Of a stretch of DNA of 64,000 nucleotides, positions 43,257 to 52,385 are shown one piece after another. Source of the stretch: Microcaldota archaeon (GTDB taxonomy: Archaea; Micrarchaeota; Micrarchaeia; Micrarchaeales; CABMGC01); assembly GCA_021845465.1 (NCBI GenBank), contig JAKBRL010000001.1, positions 18,361-82,360 on the forward strand, given 5' to 3'. How positions within the stretch are numbered: position 1 is the stretch's first letter; each line of letters opens with the position of its first letter. The notes under the pieces were generated by a model. It was not told the DNA's origin. It was given only the letters and a program-made list of their open reading frames with translations, and made no database searches. Made by a program: the position numbers and the translations under genes.

Positions 43257-45725
43257 ATGCCGAAAACCATTGATGTTGTTTTAGAGGAGGAGCTTAAATC
43301 AAGCTATATCGATTATGCCATGAGCGTGATAATAGGCAGGGCTATACCTGAAGCAAGAGACGGCCTCAAGCCTGCACAGAGGAGAATCCTCTATGCGATG
43401 TACAAGCTTAATAATTTCCATAACCAGCCTACAAAGAAGAGCGCCAGGATTGTCGGAGAAGTTATAGGTAAGTACCACCCACATGGAGACATAGCAGTAT
43501 ACGATACGCTTGTAAGAATGGCGCAGGAATTTTCAATGAATCATACGTTAGTAGAGGGACAGGGAAACTTTGGTTCTATTGATGGGGATCCGGCTGCGGC
43601 GCAGAGGTATACAGAAGTAAGGCTTACTAAAATAGCAGAAGAGGTTCTGGACAGCCTTGAACAGAATACAGTAGATATGGTTCCCAATTTTGACAATACA
43701 GAGGAAGAACCATGGATACTCCCGGGAAAGGTGCCTAATCTTCTGGTAAATGGAGCACAAGGAATAGCCGTAGGTGTTGCCACAAGCATACCTCCGCATA
43801 ATTTGGCTGAGGTTTGTGATGCTATCTCATACAGGCTTAAGAAAAAGGACGCGTCTCCTGAAGAGATCATGGATATAATAAAGGGTCCTGACTTCCCAAC
43901 CGGCGGAGTTGCGGTGATGACTCCGTCAAGCAGCAATGGCTACATACACGGAAGAGGCCAATTAAGGATAAAAGGAAAGGCGACGACAGACAGAGAGAGA
44001 GGGCGCATAACAATAACACACATACCGTACAATGTCAACAAATCGCAACTCATACAGAACATAGCTGCACTTACAAGAGAGAAAAGGCTTACCGGGATAA
44101 GAGACATCAGAGACGAAAGCGACAGAAAGGGAATAAGCATAGTGGTCGAGCTTAAGCAGGGAGAGAATCCGGAACAGGTGCTCAATCAGATTTACAGGCA
44201 CACCCAGATGGAAGTTACTTTCCCTATAATCAACCTTGCAATAGTCGGGAAGAGCCTGAAGAGCCTTAACATACTTCAGCTGATTGATGTTTATATAGAA
44301 TACAGGGAAGAGGTAATTCTCAGGAGGAGCAGATTTGAGCTGGAAGTTGCACAGGATAAACTGCACATTACAGAAGGGCTTATTAAGGCCATACAGAACA
44401 TTGACGGCATAATAGAAACAATAAGGGGAAGTACCGAGGCAAAGGAGGCTAAGCTACGCATTGTCTCAAAGTTCGGGCTTACAGAAAAACAGGCTGATGC
44501 GATACTTGAGATGAGACTTAGCAGGCTTACCAGGCTTGAGGACGAATCGCTTCGCAAAGATAGAGAGGAGCTTGAATTTAGGATAAGATACCATAATGAG
44601 ATAATAAATGACAAGAATAAAATAGACGAGATAATTGAAGAAGATATGAAAGAGCTTAAGAAGAAATATGGAAAACCGCGCAAAACAGAAATAGTGTTTT
44701 CAGAAGGCGGCGCGGAGATGACTGACGAAGACATGATAAGCAACGACAGAGTCACAGTGATACTTACCAATGAGGGCTATGTAAAAAGAATGCCTGCCGG
44801 AAACTACAAGGAGCAGTCTCGTGGAGGAAAAGGCATGATATCCATAAATCTGAAGGAAGGAGACAGCGTAAGGCAGATGATCAATTGCAATAACAAGGAT
44901 TACATAGTATGCATATCCAATACCGGAAGAATATATTGGCTGAAGGCATATCTTATACCCGAAAGCAGCAGATATTCTGAGGGCAGGGCCATAGTTAACC
45001 TGCTAAACCTTGAGAATGAAAAGATAGTAGGGCTTCTTAACATAAAAGAGTTTTCAGATTCTAAGATTGTCTTCCTTACCAAGAAAGGGATGGTCAAAAA
45101 GATGCGTGGTGAACTTTTTTCCCACCCTAGATCTTCTGGGATAAGGGCACTTACTCTCGGAGAAGGAGATGAAATAGCAGACGCTGTAATATATTCGAAT
45201 GATAAATACCTCATAATAGTTACTAAAAATGGCAAGGCAATAAGATTTGATCAGGAATCGTTAAGATTTACAGGGAGGATGTCGATGGGAGTGCGTGGAA
45301 TCAGAATGGTTAATGATGAGCCTGTGAATATCCTTCCTGCGAACGAAGAAGGCAGCATACTTGCAATAACGATAAACGGCTTCGGTAAAATAACTCCAGT
45401 AAAAGAATATAGGCTCCAATCGAGGGGAGGGAAGGGAGTTAGGAACATGAAGATAAACTCAAAGACAGGCAGCGTTTCCAGGTGTATGTTCCTCAGAGGG
45501 GAGAAACATCTGGCGCTCATAAATACCAAAGGAAAGAGCATAACCATACCCATATCATCCATAAGGGTTACAGGCAGGAGTGCCAGTGGAGTAAGGCTTA
45601 TGAGGATGTCCGAAGGAGCGGTGGTGTCTGATGCAATACTCTTTGATGAAGTGAATCCCGATAATGAATCTGGACAGGATGAACCTAATGAACATTTGAG
45701 TAATCCAGAAGAAGGAAGAGGCTAG
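43257..45725 (+). CDS. gyrA: DNA gyrase subunit A
   Basis: Breakage-reunion subunit. The catalytic tyrosine is Y118 in AAAQRYTEVRL, and the N-terminal IGRAIPEARDGLKPAQRRILYAM is standard. The C-terminal pinwheel has a GyrA-box-like QSRGGKG (in place of QRRGG(R/K)G), which recurs once later as LQSRGGKG; one arginine of the box is replaced by serine. The acidic, Asn/Glu-rich tail is short. 822 aa. Confidence 0.98.
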   Translation: MPKTIDVVLEEELKSSYIDYAMSVIIGRAIPEARDGLKPAQRRILYAMYKLNNFHNQPTKKSARIVGEVIGKYHPHGDIAVYDTLVRMAQEFSMNHTLVEGQGNFGSIDGDPAAAQRYTEVRLTKIAEEVLDSLEQNTVDMVPNFDNTEEEPWILPGKVPNLLVNGAQGIAVGVATSIPPHNLAEVCDAISYRLKKKDASPEEIMDIIKGPDFPTGGVAVMTPSSSNGYIHGRGQLRIKGKATTDRERGRITITHIPYNVNKSQLIQNIAALTREKRLTGIRDIRDESDRKGISIVVELKQGENPEQVLNQIYRHTQMEVTFPIINLAIVGKSLKSLNILQLIDVYIEYREEVILRRSRFELEVAQDKLHITEGLIKAIQNIDGIIETIRGSTEAKEAKLRIVSKFGLTEKQADAILEMRLSRLTRLEDESLRKDREELEFRIRYHNEIINDKNKIDEIIEEDMKELKKKYGKPRKTEIVFSEGGAEMTDEDMISNDRVTVILTNEGYVKRMPAGNYKEQSRGGKGMISINLKEGDSVRQMINCNNKDYIVCISNTGRIYWLKAYLIPESSRYSEGRAIVNLLNLENEKIVGLLNIKEFSDSKIVFLTKKGMVKKMRGELFSHPRSSGIRALTLGEGDEIADAVIYSNDKYLIIVTKNGKAIRFDQESLRFTGRMSMGVRGIRMVNDEPVNILPANEEGSILAITINGFGKITPVKEYRLQSRGGKGVRNMKINSKTGSVSRCMFLRGEKHLALINTKGKSITIPISSIRVTGRSASGVRLMRMSEGAVVSDAILFDEVNPDNESGQDEPNEHLSNPEEGRG

Positions 45726-45735
45726 CCTCTTCTGT

Positions 45736-48498
45736 CTACTTCCCAGCAGTTTTCCAGAATTTGCTGTTCTTTATGAAGGTCTTCTGCGCCTCTATTAGGT
45801 CTTTTATGAATTTATCCTTGTCAGGCCTTACCATCCTCAGTAATCTTGAGGCTGTTACTGTCCCTACTCCGTATGTAAGAAGGGCCACAATGGCTCTGTC
45901 GCCATATGCGCTTATCATGCCGGTTTCAGAAATTGCATTAGAGTAGGCCTGGCGGTCTGCTGGGGAAAGTTTTTTGCCTTCCTGTTTTTTCTTCAATGCC
46001 TGTACGTATGCTTCTTCATATATGGAAAGCATGGTGCTTCCACATCTCTTGCATTTTAGTTTTGTATTTTCTGAAAGGTTTATCTTGTGGCTGAATTGGA
46101 GTGAACAAAAAGTACATAATATTACTACCTCTTTTGTAGCGAATTTCTCCTCAAATGCGGCTATTTCCTCTTTGCCTGGGGATATTGCTGATAAAAATTC
46201 CCTGTAGTTTAGAGCCTGGTAGAGGATTTCCCTTGTAAGTGGAGACTCTGTGGTTCTTGTCTCGAATGTTATCGTGCCTTTTCGAATTTTTCCTAGAAAG
46301 TTCCCTACAGTGTGTGAATCGAGGTAGTTTTTCTCCAGGTCTCTTATTGTTTCTTCATATATTAGAGTGCCCTTGTAAAATTCAACAATCCTGTTGGCTG
46401 TATTCTTTGTTATTGCTGCCTTCTTGTCTATAATTCCGGAAAGCTTTGCAATCTGTATAAACTTGTATCTGAAAAGCTCCGATTTCTCTATGAAGGACTT
46501 CATGGTTTCCGAATCTATGTTAATTAGTGTATTGAATACTTTCTGCATGTTTGGAATTTTCATAAGCTGTCTGCAATCTATAAGTATCACATATGGAGTG
46601 GATTTTACATAGGCCCTGTCGTGTACTGAAGTTGCGATTAGGCCGGATATTATTCTGGCGAGATACTCGTTGGCAAGTTTTCCTAGGGGAAGATATACTA
46701 TGATATAATTTTCAAGCTCCTCTATTATTACGTTTTCTTCTTTGAATACGAAATTTTCCCTCTGTTGTTCTGAAAAGACTGAGAGTGCTTTGAGTGTGTT
46801 CCTGTCCAGATTATCTGAAACTTCGGAAGGGTAGTTGAGAAGATTCATAGTTTTCCTTGCTATCTCATATGAAACCGGTATGTCTTCCCCTTCCCAATCC
46901 GGAATTGCCGATTCGAGGTCCTGTGACTGTTCTACAAAGATTGTGTTTTCCTCTATGCTTATAACCTTCCACGGAGTGCCTTTTGTTATAAAGGTGCTGT
47001 TTTGGTCAAGATAACTGTGCACAAATTTTTCATCCAGTGTGGAGATTATGCGGTTTTTTACAGCTTCTCTTACATAAAACCTCGGCGAGTCAGGAATAAC
47101 GCTTATGTTGCCGTAAAAATATTTCCTTGTCCTTGATGAGATTGAAAGTTCTCCTTCCACTGCCTTGAATAGGTGGAGGTCTTCTCCTAGCTTCAATGCC
47201 TCTTCAAATTTTTCATTTTTTAGATTGGAGAATGTTGATGTCCTTAAAAATATTCGTTTTACTGCTTCTGTTTTTATCTTTCCGTGTTCCAGAATCATCG
47301 CGGTTATCTGATTTATCATCACGTCGTATGGACAGTCTTCAATGTTTTTGTTTTCTAAGATGCCTGATTGTGCCGCACTTGCCACTGAGGCCGATTCCGC
47401 TGATTCGAGTATTCCGGATGTGATTATGTGCCCGTTTGACGTTTCGCCTTCTCGGTGTCCTCCTCTGCCTATTCGCTGTATCAAGCGGTCAGGTTGTTTT
47501 GGCGAACCGTATTGTATTACATGATCAACACGGCCTATGTCTATCCCGAGTTCTAATGAGCTAGTCGCTATTATTGCATTTAGTTTGCCTTCCTTGAATG
47601 TGTTTTCTATTTCAATGCGTTCTTGTTTGTCCAGGGAGCTGTGGTGAATGCCTATTGAATTGGTGCCTTCTAATCTGTTCAGGTATATGAGTTTGCTTCC
47701 TAAAGATTCCACAGCCTGCCGCGTATTAGCAAATACTATTGAGGCCCCAGATGTATTTATCAGGTCTGAAATCCGCTCAATTCTTGCAAGCGACTTGTCA
47801 TCTAGTGAAAATGCTTGTGCAAATTCAGGGTGTGGGCGCTGCGGAATTGTTGGCATTTCAATCTTGATGGAGAGTTTTTTTGGTGTCTTGACTTTTATTA
47901 TTTCATACGGACGTTTTCCGAATAGAAAATAGGATACTTTTTCTGGGTCTCCTATGGTTGCGCTTATTCCTATGCGTTGGAACGGGCCTGATATTTCTTC
48001 TATACGCTCCAAGGCAACAGCAAGCTGCGCTCCCCTTTTGTTGTAATATAGTTCATGCGCCTCGTCTATTATTACTGTTTTGATGTTTTGGAGAGAGTGG
48101 CGTAGCCTGGGGGAGAAAAATAGGTTTTGTAGGGTTTCTGGAGTTGTTATCATAAGGCTTGGCGGAGCGGAGGCCTGCTTTGATCGCTCTGTTGTTGTGG
48201 TGTCTCCGTGCCTTGACGCCATGCTTATTCCCATCTCCCCACATAACCAGACCAATCTTTTTTCAAGGTCCCTGTTTAGTGCTCTAAGTGGTGTAACATA
48301 TATTGCACGTATGCCTGGGGCTTCTCTGTTTTTTCCTAGGTTTTCAAGGACAGGAAGGAGTGCTGCTTCCGTTTTTCCGTTGCCGGTAGGCGCAGATATT
48401 ATGCAGTTCTTTCCCTCTTTTATTATAGGAATTGCTAATTTCTGGATCTCGGTAAACGTAGTGAATTTTTCCAGAAATAGTTGATATATGTCTGGCAT
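45736..48498 (-). CDS. lhr: Lhr-type ATP-dependent helicase
   Basis: Superfamily 2 helicase of the large-helicase-related family, 920 aa, implicated in DNA repair and replication-fork processing. Motif I is APTGNGKTEA, Ia TPLRALN, II DEAH (VIIDEAHELYYNKRG), III ISATIG, and the C-terminal RecA lobe has IATSSLELGIDIGRVDHV and QRIGRGGHR. The Lhr-core domains follow. A CxxC...CxxC knuckle near residue 810 (CTFC, CKRC) resembles the zinc site in archaeal Lhr relatives. It is convergent with gyrA, 10 bp apart. Confidence 0.93.
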   Translation of the reverse strand: MPDIYQLFLEKFTTFTEIQKLAIPIIKEGKNCIISAPTGNGKTEAALLPVLENLGKNREAPGIRAIYVTPLRALNRDLEKRLVWLCGEMGISMASRHGDTTTTERSKQASAPPSLMITTPETLQNLFFSPRLRHSLQNIKTVIIDEAHELYYNKRGAQLAVALERIEEISGPFQRIGISATIGDPEKVSYFLFGKRPYEIIKVKTPKKLSIKIEMPTIPQRPHPEFAQAFSLDDKSLARIERISDLINTSGASIVFANTRQAVESLGSKLIYLNRLEGTNSIGIHHSSLDKQERIEIENTFKEGKLNAIIATSSLELGIDIGRVDHVIQYGSPKQPDRLIQRIGRGGHREGETSNGHIITSGILESAESASVASAAQSGILENKNIEDCPYDVMINQITAMILEHGKIKTEAVKRIFLRTSTFSNLKNEKFEEALKLGEDLHLFKAVEGELSISSRTRKYFYGNISVIPDSPRFYVREAVKNRIISTLDEKFVHSYLDQNSTFITKGTPWKVISIEENTIFVEQSQDLESAIPDWEGEDIPVSYEIARKTMNLLNYPSEVSDNLDRNTLKALSVFSEQQRENFVFKEENVIIEELENYIIVYLPLGKLANEYLARIISGLIATSVHDRAYVKSTPYVILIDCRQLMKIPNMQKVFNTLINIDSETMKSFIEKSELFRYKFIQIAKLSGIIDKKAAITKNTANRIVEFYKGTLIYEETIRDLEKNYLDSHTVGNFLGKIRKGTITFETRTTESPLTREILYQALNYREFLSAISPGKEEIAAFEEKFATKEVVILCTFCSLQFSHKINLSENTKLKCKRCGSTMLSIYEEAYVQALKKKQEGKKLSPADRQAYSNAISETGMISAYGDRAIVALLTYGVGTVTASRLLRMVRPDKDKFIKDLIEAQKTFIKNSKFWKTAGK

Positions 48499-48592
48499 AA
48501 ATAGACCATAATTTACTTTGTACGGGATCTCCCGACGCTTTTATGATGCTGTGAATTCTTCAGGCTTGTTTTGAGAAAATTCCCGAATATCA

Positions 48593-50200
48593 TCATATTG
48601 TTATTAGTGCTCCTCCCTGTATTGTGTTTGATGTGTTGTTTTCAGTATAATTCAGTAGAAGGCTAAGCTGCAGGTTTAGGGGTATGGCGTTTATGGTCTT
48701 GCTATTGTTGTAGCATTCTGTTGTTACAAGTGTGGAGGCGCCCACAGCAAGCGTTTTGTTGATAGATGACCCTGGACCAATTCCGGCCATAAAACAGCCA
48801 ATTGAGTTTATCTTGATTGTCTGATTTGCAATGTTTGTTAAATTCAGGGATATTGAACTGTTGGCAAATGTTGGGGTACCACAGGAAACAACCTCGCTGA
48901 AATCACAGGTGTTTGATATTCCCGAGGTGAAGTTTATTGGATCTCCTGGCAGTTTTAGTTTTTGTATCATGCCTATATTGCTGCTTACCTGTTCGAAGGG
49001 ATTTGCTGATGAGTTTGTTATTGAGAATATGCTTATGTTGTATTTGCCGAGATATTCTGTTGTGCGTATGAGGGACACGTTTCCTAAGCTGCCTGTATTT
49101 TGCAACATGTAGACACTGCAGAAAGAGCTCGAATTGAAAGTGTCTGTAAGCCCATAGCAGGTGTGATTTTCAGTAAAATTGTCCCAGAGGACGTAATATG
49201 CAAGGGCATCTTTTCCAGTAACTATGAGCTTTCCGTATCTGGACCATGTATTGTTGTTTTCGTAGAAGTCTGCGAGTGAAACTGTGTTGTTTTGGAATGG
49301 TAGAAGTTTTTTCAGGGTGTTGTTTTCTGAGATCCCTGACGGTGTTTTGCTCAGGATTTCTGCGCACGTTTTGTTTCCTTCCCATGAGAAGGTCTTTATC
49401 CATCCTGAAGAATACCAGCTGCATGTTGTCACGTTTGGCGAAAGCCTTATTAGGGAGATCGGCTGGGTTCCTATCGTTTGGTTGGAAACGGTTAGGTTTT
49501 CGGCCTGTGCCGCTACTCCTATTATTGAGGGTTTGAGGTATCCGTCGAACCATAGGGAAAGCCCGTTCCCGTTATTGTATTCTGCGCCTGCTGTTGAAAT
49601 GTTTTCGATATAACTGCCTCCAATTGTGAAGAGGCGGTCCATGAATAAATTGACTGGGGAGATACTGGAGAGTTTTGTCTGGCTTACACTGTAGTTTTTG
49701 TTTAGATATGAAGAGATCCCATACCCTAAAATTGTCATGTTTGAGGCATAAAAGCCAGTCTGATTTACAGGCAGCATCTTCTGTGGTGCCGCGTTTGCAG
49801 GAGGAAGAACAGTTACCGTTATGCTGGTCGATGCCTGGTTTATGTTGCCATATAATTTTGTAGGGTCTGTCACGGCTGTGAAATTATAACTTCCCGGATT
49901 TCCGAAGGTGTGTGTTATTTTTATTATGGTTCCTTTTCCAGTGGGAAGAGAAATGTTATATATGTCTGTCAGATTTCCATTTAACGACAACCCTACCGGA
50001 AGCCCTTTTACCGCGGGCCCGTTGTTAAGTACCTGTAAATTCAGCGTGGCCTGCTGGTACTGGTATATAGTAGTATTAGATCCGGAAGAGGAGAAGTTTA
50101 GGGATATTGATATTGGAGGGTTGTAGTTTAGTCTCACATAGAGTGCTGCCGCCAGTATTATTACAATAAGTACAATCCAGTAGTATATTTCTTTTTTCAT
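48593..50200 (-). CDS. Membrane-anchored surface protein, unknown
   Basis: 535 aa. One N-terminal membrane helix (YWIVLIVIILAAALYVRL) after a short basic start places the rest outside the cell. The outer part is rich in Asn, Ser and Thr with many N-x-S/T sequons. A CARDB/Ig-like segment lies at about residues 30-130 (QQATLNLQVLNNGPAVKGLPVGLSL is of that type, split here). Cysteines are few and scattered. GGTG precedes the ATG. It follows the 156-aa winged-helix gene after 18 bp and probably shares its transcript. Confidence 0.8.
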   Translation of the reverse strand: MKKEIYYWIVLIVIILAAALYVRLNYNPPISISLNFSSSGSNTTIYQYQQATLNLQVLNNGPAVKGLPVGLSLNGNLTDIYNISLPTGKGTIIKITHTFGNPGSYNFTAVTDPTKLYGNINQASTSITVTVLPPANAAPQKMLPVNQTGFYASNMTILGYGISSYLNKNYSVSQTKLSSISPVNLFMDRLFTIGGSYIENISTAGAEYNNGNGLSLWFDGYLKPSIIGVAAQAENLTVSNQTIGTQPISLIRLSPNVTTCSWYSSGWIKTFSWEGNKTCAEILSKTPSGISENNTLKKLLPFQNNTVSLADFYENNNTWSRYGKLIVTGKDALAYYVLWDNFTENHTCYGLTDTFNSSSFCSVYMLQNTGSLGNVSLIRTTEYLGKYNISIFSITNSSANPFEQVSSNIGMIQKLKLPGDPINFTSGISNTCDFSEVVSCGTPTFANSSISLNLTNIANQTIKINSIGCFMAGIGPGSSINKTLAVGASTLVTTECYNNSKTINAIPLNLQLSLLLNYTENNTSNTIQGGALITI

Positions 50201-50218
50201 TTATGACACCATACAGAT

Positions 50219-50689
50219 TCAGATCATTGCGTTCTTGTTTTTCATTTCTTTTACAACTTCCCCTATTTTTGCGGAAACTTCTTTGTAAAACGAATCGAAA
50301 ACACTCGAAGACCAGTTATATGCGTCAAAACGGTCTCCGGTGGCTGGGTGCTTGAAGCTGAATTTTCCTTCTCCGTTTTCAAGAAAACCCATCTTTTTCA
50401 TGCGGAGTAGATGATATCTGAGTGTTTTTTCATTTATTGGCTTCCATGTTTTGCTTATATATTCGGACATCTCCTTCACTGTTGGGTCCTGTTTCTTGAG
50501 AAACTGGAAGTAAATCATGGAATCTAGAACTGCGAGGGATCCCATTCTTGACTCTCCTGAGTTTATTATGCCTAGGGAAAGTGCAAGCCAGCGGACTGCC
50601 GATCTTCGTGTCTCTACAGCTTCTCGGCTCAGCCTTAGATTCCTTATTGTAAGTTCTTTTTCTATAAGTTCAGCTTCGCTTAGTCCCAG
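50219..50689 (-). CDS. Winged-helix protein with a CTG start
   Basis: 156 aa. The C-terminal half looks like a winged helix: PTVKEMSEYISKTWKPINEKTLRYHLLRMKKMGFLENGEG. The N-terminal part (SREAVETRRSAVRWLALSLGI) is open for 48 codons before the first ATG (50545) and reads as a helical domain. CAGTGAT lies 3 nt before CTG (50687-50689), and an in-frame TAA a few codons further up leaves no ATG, GTG or TTG. It is likely a transcriptional regulator of the downstream surface-protein gene (inference from gene order). A 14-bp palindrome lies just upstream. Confidence 0.72.
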   Translation of the reverse strand: MGLSEAELIEKELTIRNLRLSREAVETRRSAVRWLALSLGIINSGESRMGSLAVLDSMIYFQFLKKQDPTVKEMSEYISKTWKPINEKTLRYHLLRMKKMGFLENGEGKFSFKHPATGDRFDAYNWSSSVFDSFYKEVSAKIGEVVKEMKNKNAMI

Positions 50690-50692
50690 ATG

Positions 50693-50697
50693 ATCAC
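50693..50697 (-). promoter_or_regulatory. Ribosome site GTGAT 3 nt before a CTG start
   Basis: Reverse strand CAGTGAT-CAT-CTG. It decides the start of the 156-aa winged-helix gene, 48 codons upstream of its first ATG. Confidence 0.5.
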
Positions 50698-50724
50698 TGT
50701 TTTGATATTAAAGTTTGGCAGGAT

Positions 50725-50738
50725 AATTATTAATAATT
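50725..50738. promoter_or_regulatory. 14-bp AT-rich palindrome between two winged-helix genes
   Basis: AATTATTAATAATT is a perfect palindrome directly after the stop of the 50740 gene and about 30 bp before the ribosome site of the next. It may be an operator or promoter element; low complexity makes chance quite possible. Confidence 0.35.
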
Positions 50739-50739
50739 G

Positions 50740-51201
50740 TTATGCCTGGCTGGTTTCTTCATTGTTTTCTCTGTTGGGGTTTTGTATTCGGCTGTCTGTT
50801 TTTTTGCTTGTTCTTGGCTTTTGTTTTTCGGTTTTAGCGTTTGCAAATATTAGATTAAGGTCTTCTGCGGTGTCTGTCTCTATCCATGCTTTTATATATG
50901 TAGATATATTCTTCAGGGGGCGGGTGTATCTGTCTGTAAAACTGTATATGTTATTTTCGTGTTTTAGAAGGCCTACAGATACCCCGTAATCAAGATAGCG
51001 TTTCCATGTGGCTGTGGGAAGCACATCAGAGCAGTCTTTTAGCCTGAGTTCTTTTGTGTGTTTTACCGATTCTAGCGCCAATGCGAACCGATATGCCTTT
51101 GTTTCGTTGTCAAAATATATTTTGGCTATTTCCTTGACGCTTGGGCTTTTTAGCTTTTCTCTGAGTGGGGCGTCTTCAAACTCCCAGTATTTTATTGACA
51201 T
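50740..51201 (-). CDS. Winged-helix-like protein with a disordered tail
   Basis: 153 aa from ATG 51201. The middle (PSVKEIAKIYFDNETKAYRFALALESV, spread over two helices, then LLKHENNIYSFTDRY) looks like a winged helix similar in layout to the downstream gene. The last 45 residues are Lys/Glu/Arg/Asn-rich and probably disordered. The frame is open to ATG 51339, but TATA-like boxes at about 51317-51327 and 51347-51357 would start the transcript inside that extension, so I use the shorter form; an intermediate non-standard start is possible. Function unknown, probably regulatory. Confidence 0.65.
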   Translation of the reverse strand: MSIKYWEFEDAPLREKLKSPSVKEIAKIYFDNETKAYRFALALESVKHTKELRLKDCSDVLPTATWKRYLDYGVSVGLLKHENNIYSFTDRYTRPLKNISTYIKAWIETDTAEDLNLIFANAKTEKQKPRTSKKTDSRIQNPNRENNEETSQA

Positions 51202-51395
51202 ACCAACACAGAAGACTACGTTGCTTATGGATATATCCTTTTCGTATGATTTGAGGGTCTGGTTCTTCCGGGTGCTGTGTTCTGTTGGAAGTGTACACCG
51301 GGCCGCTTTTTGGATAAGATATATATACCTAAATAACATAATATGTATTTATAAACAGATTTTCTCTGTCTGCGTTTTGTTCTGGGTCGATAAAT

Positions 51396-52106
51396 ATGTC
51401 TAAAAAATTAGAGGTAAAGGGGAAAAAAAGCAATAAGTTGCCGTCAGGAAAGAAGAGTGCAGGGAAGAAGACGGTTCCTGAAACTAAAAAACCCATAAAG
51501 GCTAAGACAAAGAATAGCACTTCCAGAATAGCGGAACCGGTCCACATAACACACAAAGAAAAGCGATCTGTTGGGGCGCGTGCGGAAAAGGCCACAGAAT
51601 TCAAGGCGCCTCCTCCTGAAATCCTTTCGATTGTAGAAAACGCAATGTGTGATGAGATTTTTGTAGATTATATATCAAAAAACATAGGAAGCCAGGCAAA
51701 CGGGCTTCTTAAAAGGCTTTTGGAGGGCCCACAGAAGGACGAAGCACTCGCAGAAAAAGCCGAAATTAAATTAAACGAGGTTAGAAGATCGCTAAATCTC
51801 CTAAATAGACACGGGATTGTAAGGTATGATGTTAAGAGAGATAACACCGGATGGCTTACTTTCGAATGGCACGTAGATTATGTAGCCTTTTCGGATTTTT
51901 ATAAGACACTGAATAAGAAAACAGAAAGCAGAGGCAGCCCCCTTCCGGAAGGCTGTAATGATTTTTTTGTTTGTGTTGTTTGTTCTAAACAGCAGAGCCT
52001 GGTCTACCCTTTCGATATCGCATATGAGAAGAGTTTTAAATGCAATTGTGGTAAGAATTTAGAAGCAATAACAAGAAAAGCAGCAGAAGAACTTATAAAA
52101 AACTAA
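51396..52106 (+). CDS. tfe: Transcription initiation factor E (TFE alpha) with a lysine-rich N-terminal tail
   Basis: TFE helps open the promoter with TBP and TFB. The winged helix spans about residues 75-150 (YISKNIGSQANGLLKRLLEG and RSLNLLNRHGIVRYDVKRD). The zinc ribbon near the C-terminus is CVVCSKQQ...FKCNCGKN. Unusually, about 70 residues rich in Lys, Ser and Pro (KKSNKLPSGKKSAGKKT) precede the winged helix; ordinary archaeal TFE starts almost at it. Its TATA box is at about 51345-51355. Initiator tRNA lies 12 bp downstream. Confidence 0.9.
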   Translation: MSKKLEVKGKKSNKLPSGKKSAGKKTVPETKKPIKAKTKNSTSRIAEPVHITHKEKRSVGARAEKATEFKAPPPEILSIVENAMCDEIFVDYISKNIGSQANGLLKRLLEGPQKDEALAEKAEIKLNEVRRSLNLLNRHGIVRYDVKRDNTGWLTFEWHVDYVAFSDFYKTLNKKTESRGSPLPEGCNDFFVCVVCSKQQSLVYPFDIAYEKSFKCNCGKNLEAITRKAAEELIKN

Positions 52107-52118
52107 AACTGAGAGAGT

Positions 52119-52193
52119 AGCGGGGTAGGGTAGCTCGGAGTGCCCGCTGGGCTCATAACCCAGAGAACGGTGGTTCAAATCCACTCCCCGCTA
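52119..52193 (+). tRNA. Initiator tRNA-Met (anticodon CAT)
   Basis: 75 nt. Acceptor arms AGCGGGG/CCCCGCT, with the A1-U72 pair of archaeal initiators. The anticodon stem has the three G-C pairs (GGG-CTCATAA-CCC) needed for P-site entry. T arm GTGG-TTCAAAT-CCAC. Discriminator A, no encoded CCA, no intron. Confidence 0.94.
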
Positions 52194-52347
52194 TAACAAT
52201 TTCCAAAACAAAACAAATTTTCAAAAAAAACACTTCCAAAATGTACACCAAGGCCCCAGATTTCCACTATTCGTTTTCTTTTTATATAGTATGTAATTAG
52301 AATATTTTAATAACTGAGTTATATTTAAGAAAAGAACCTGTTAAATA

Positions 52348-52382
52348 TTAGTGGAAATATAGGGTATACCACTAAAGGTGAT
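52348..52382 (+). promoter_or_regulatory. Hairpin and ribosome site before a GTT start (GINS gene)
   Basis: TTAGTGG (52348-52354) pairs with CCACTAA (52369-52375), and TATA-GGG-TATA inside extends the stem. It ends one nt before GGTGAT (52377-52382), which lies 3 nt before GTT at 52386. A TATA box at about 52270-52285 implies a leader of roughly 80 nt. The hairpin may expose the ribosome site and help the weak start codon. Confidence 0.55.
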
Positions 52383-52385
52383 TTC

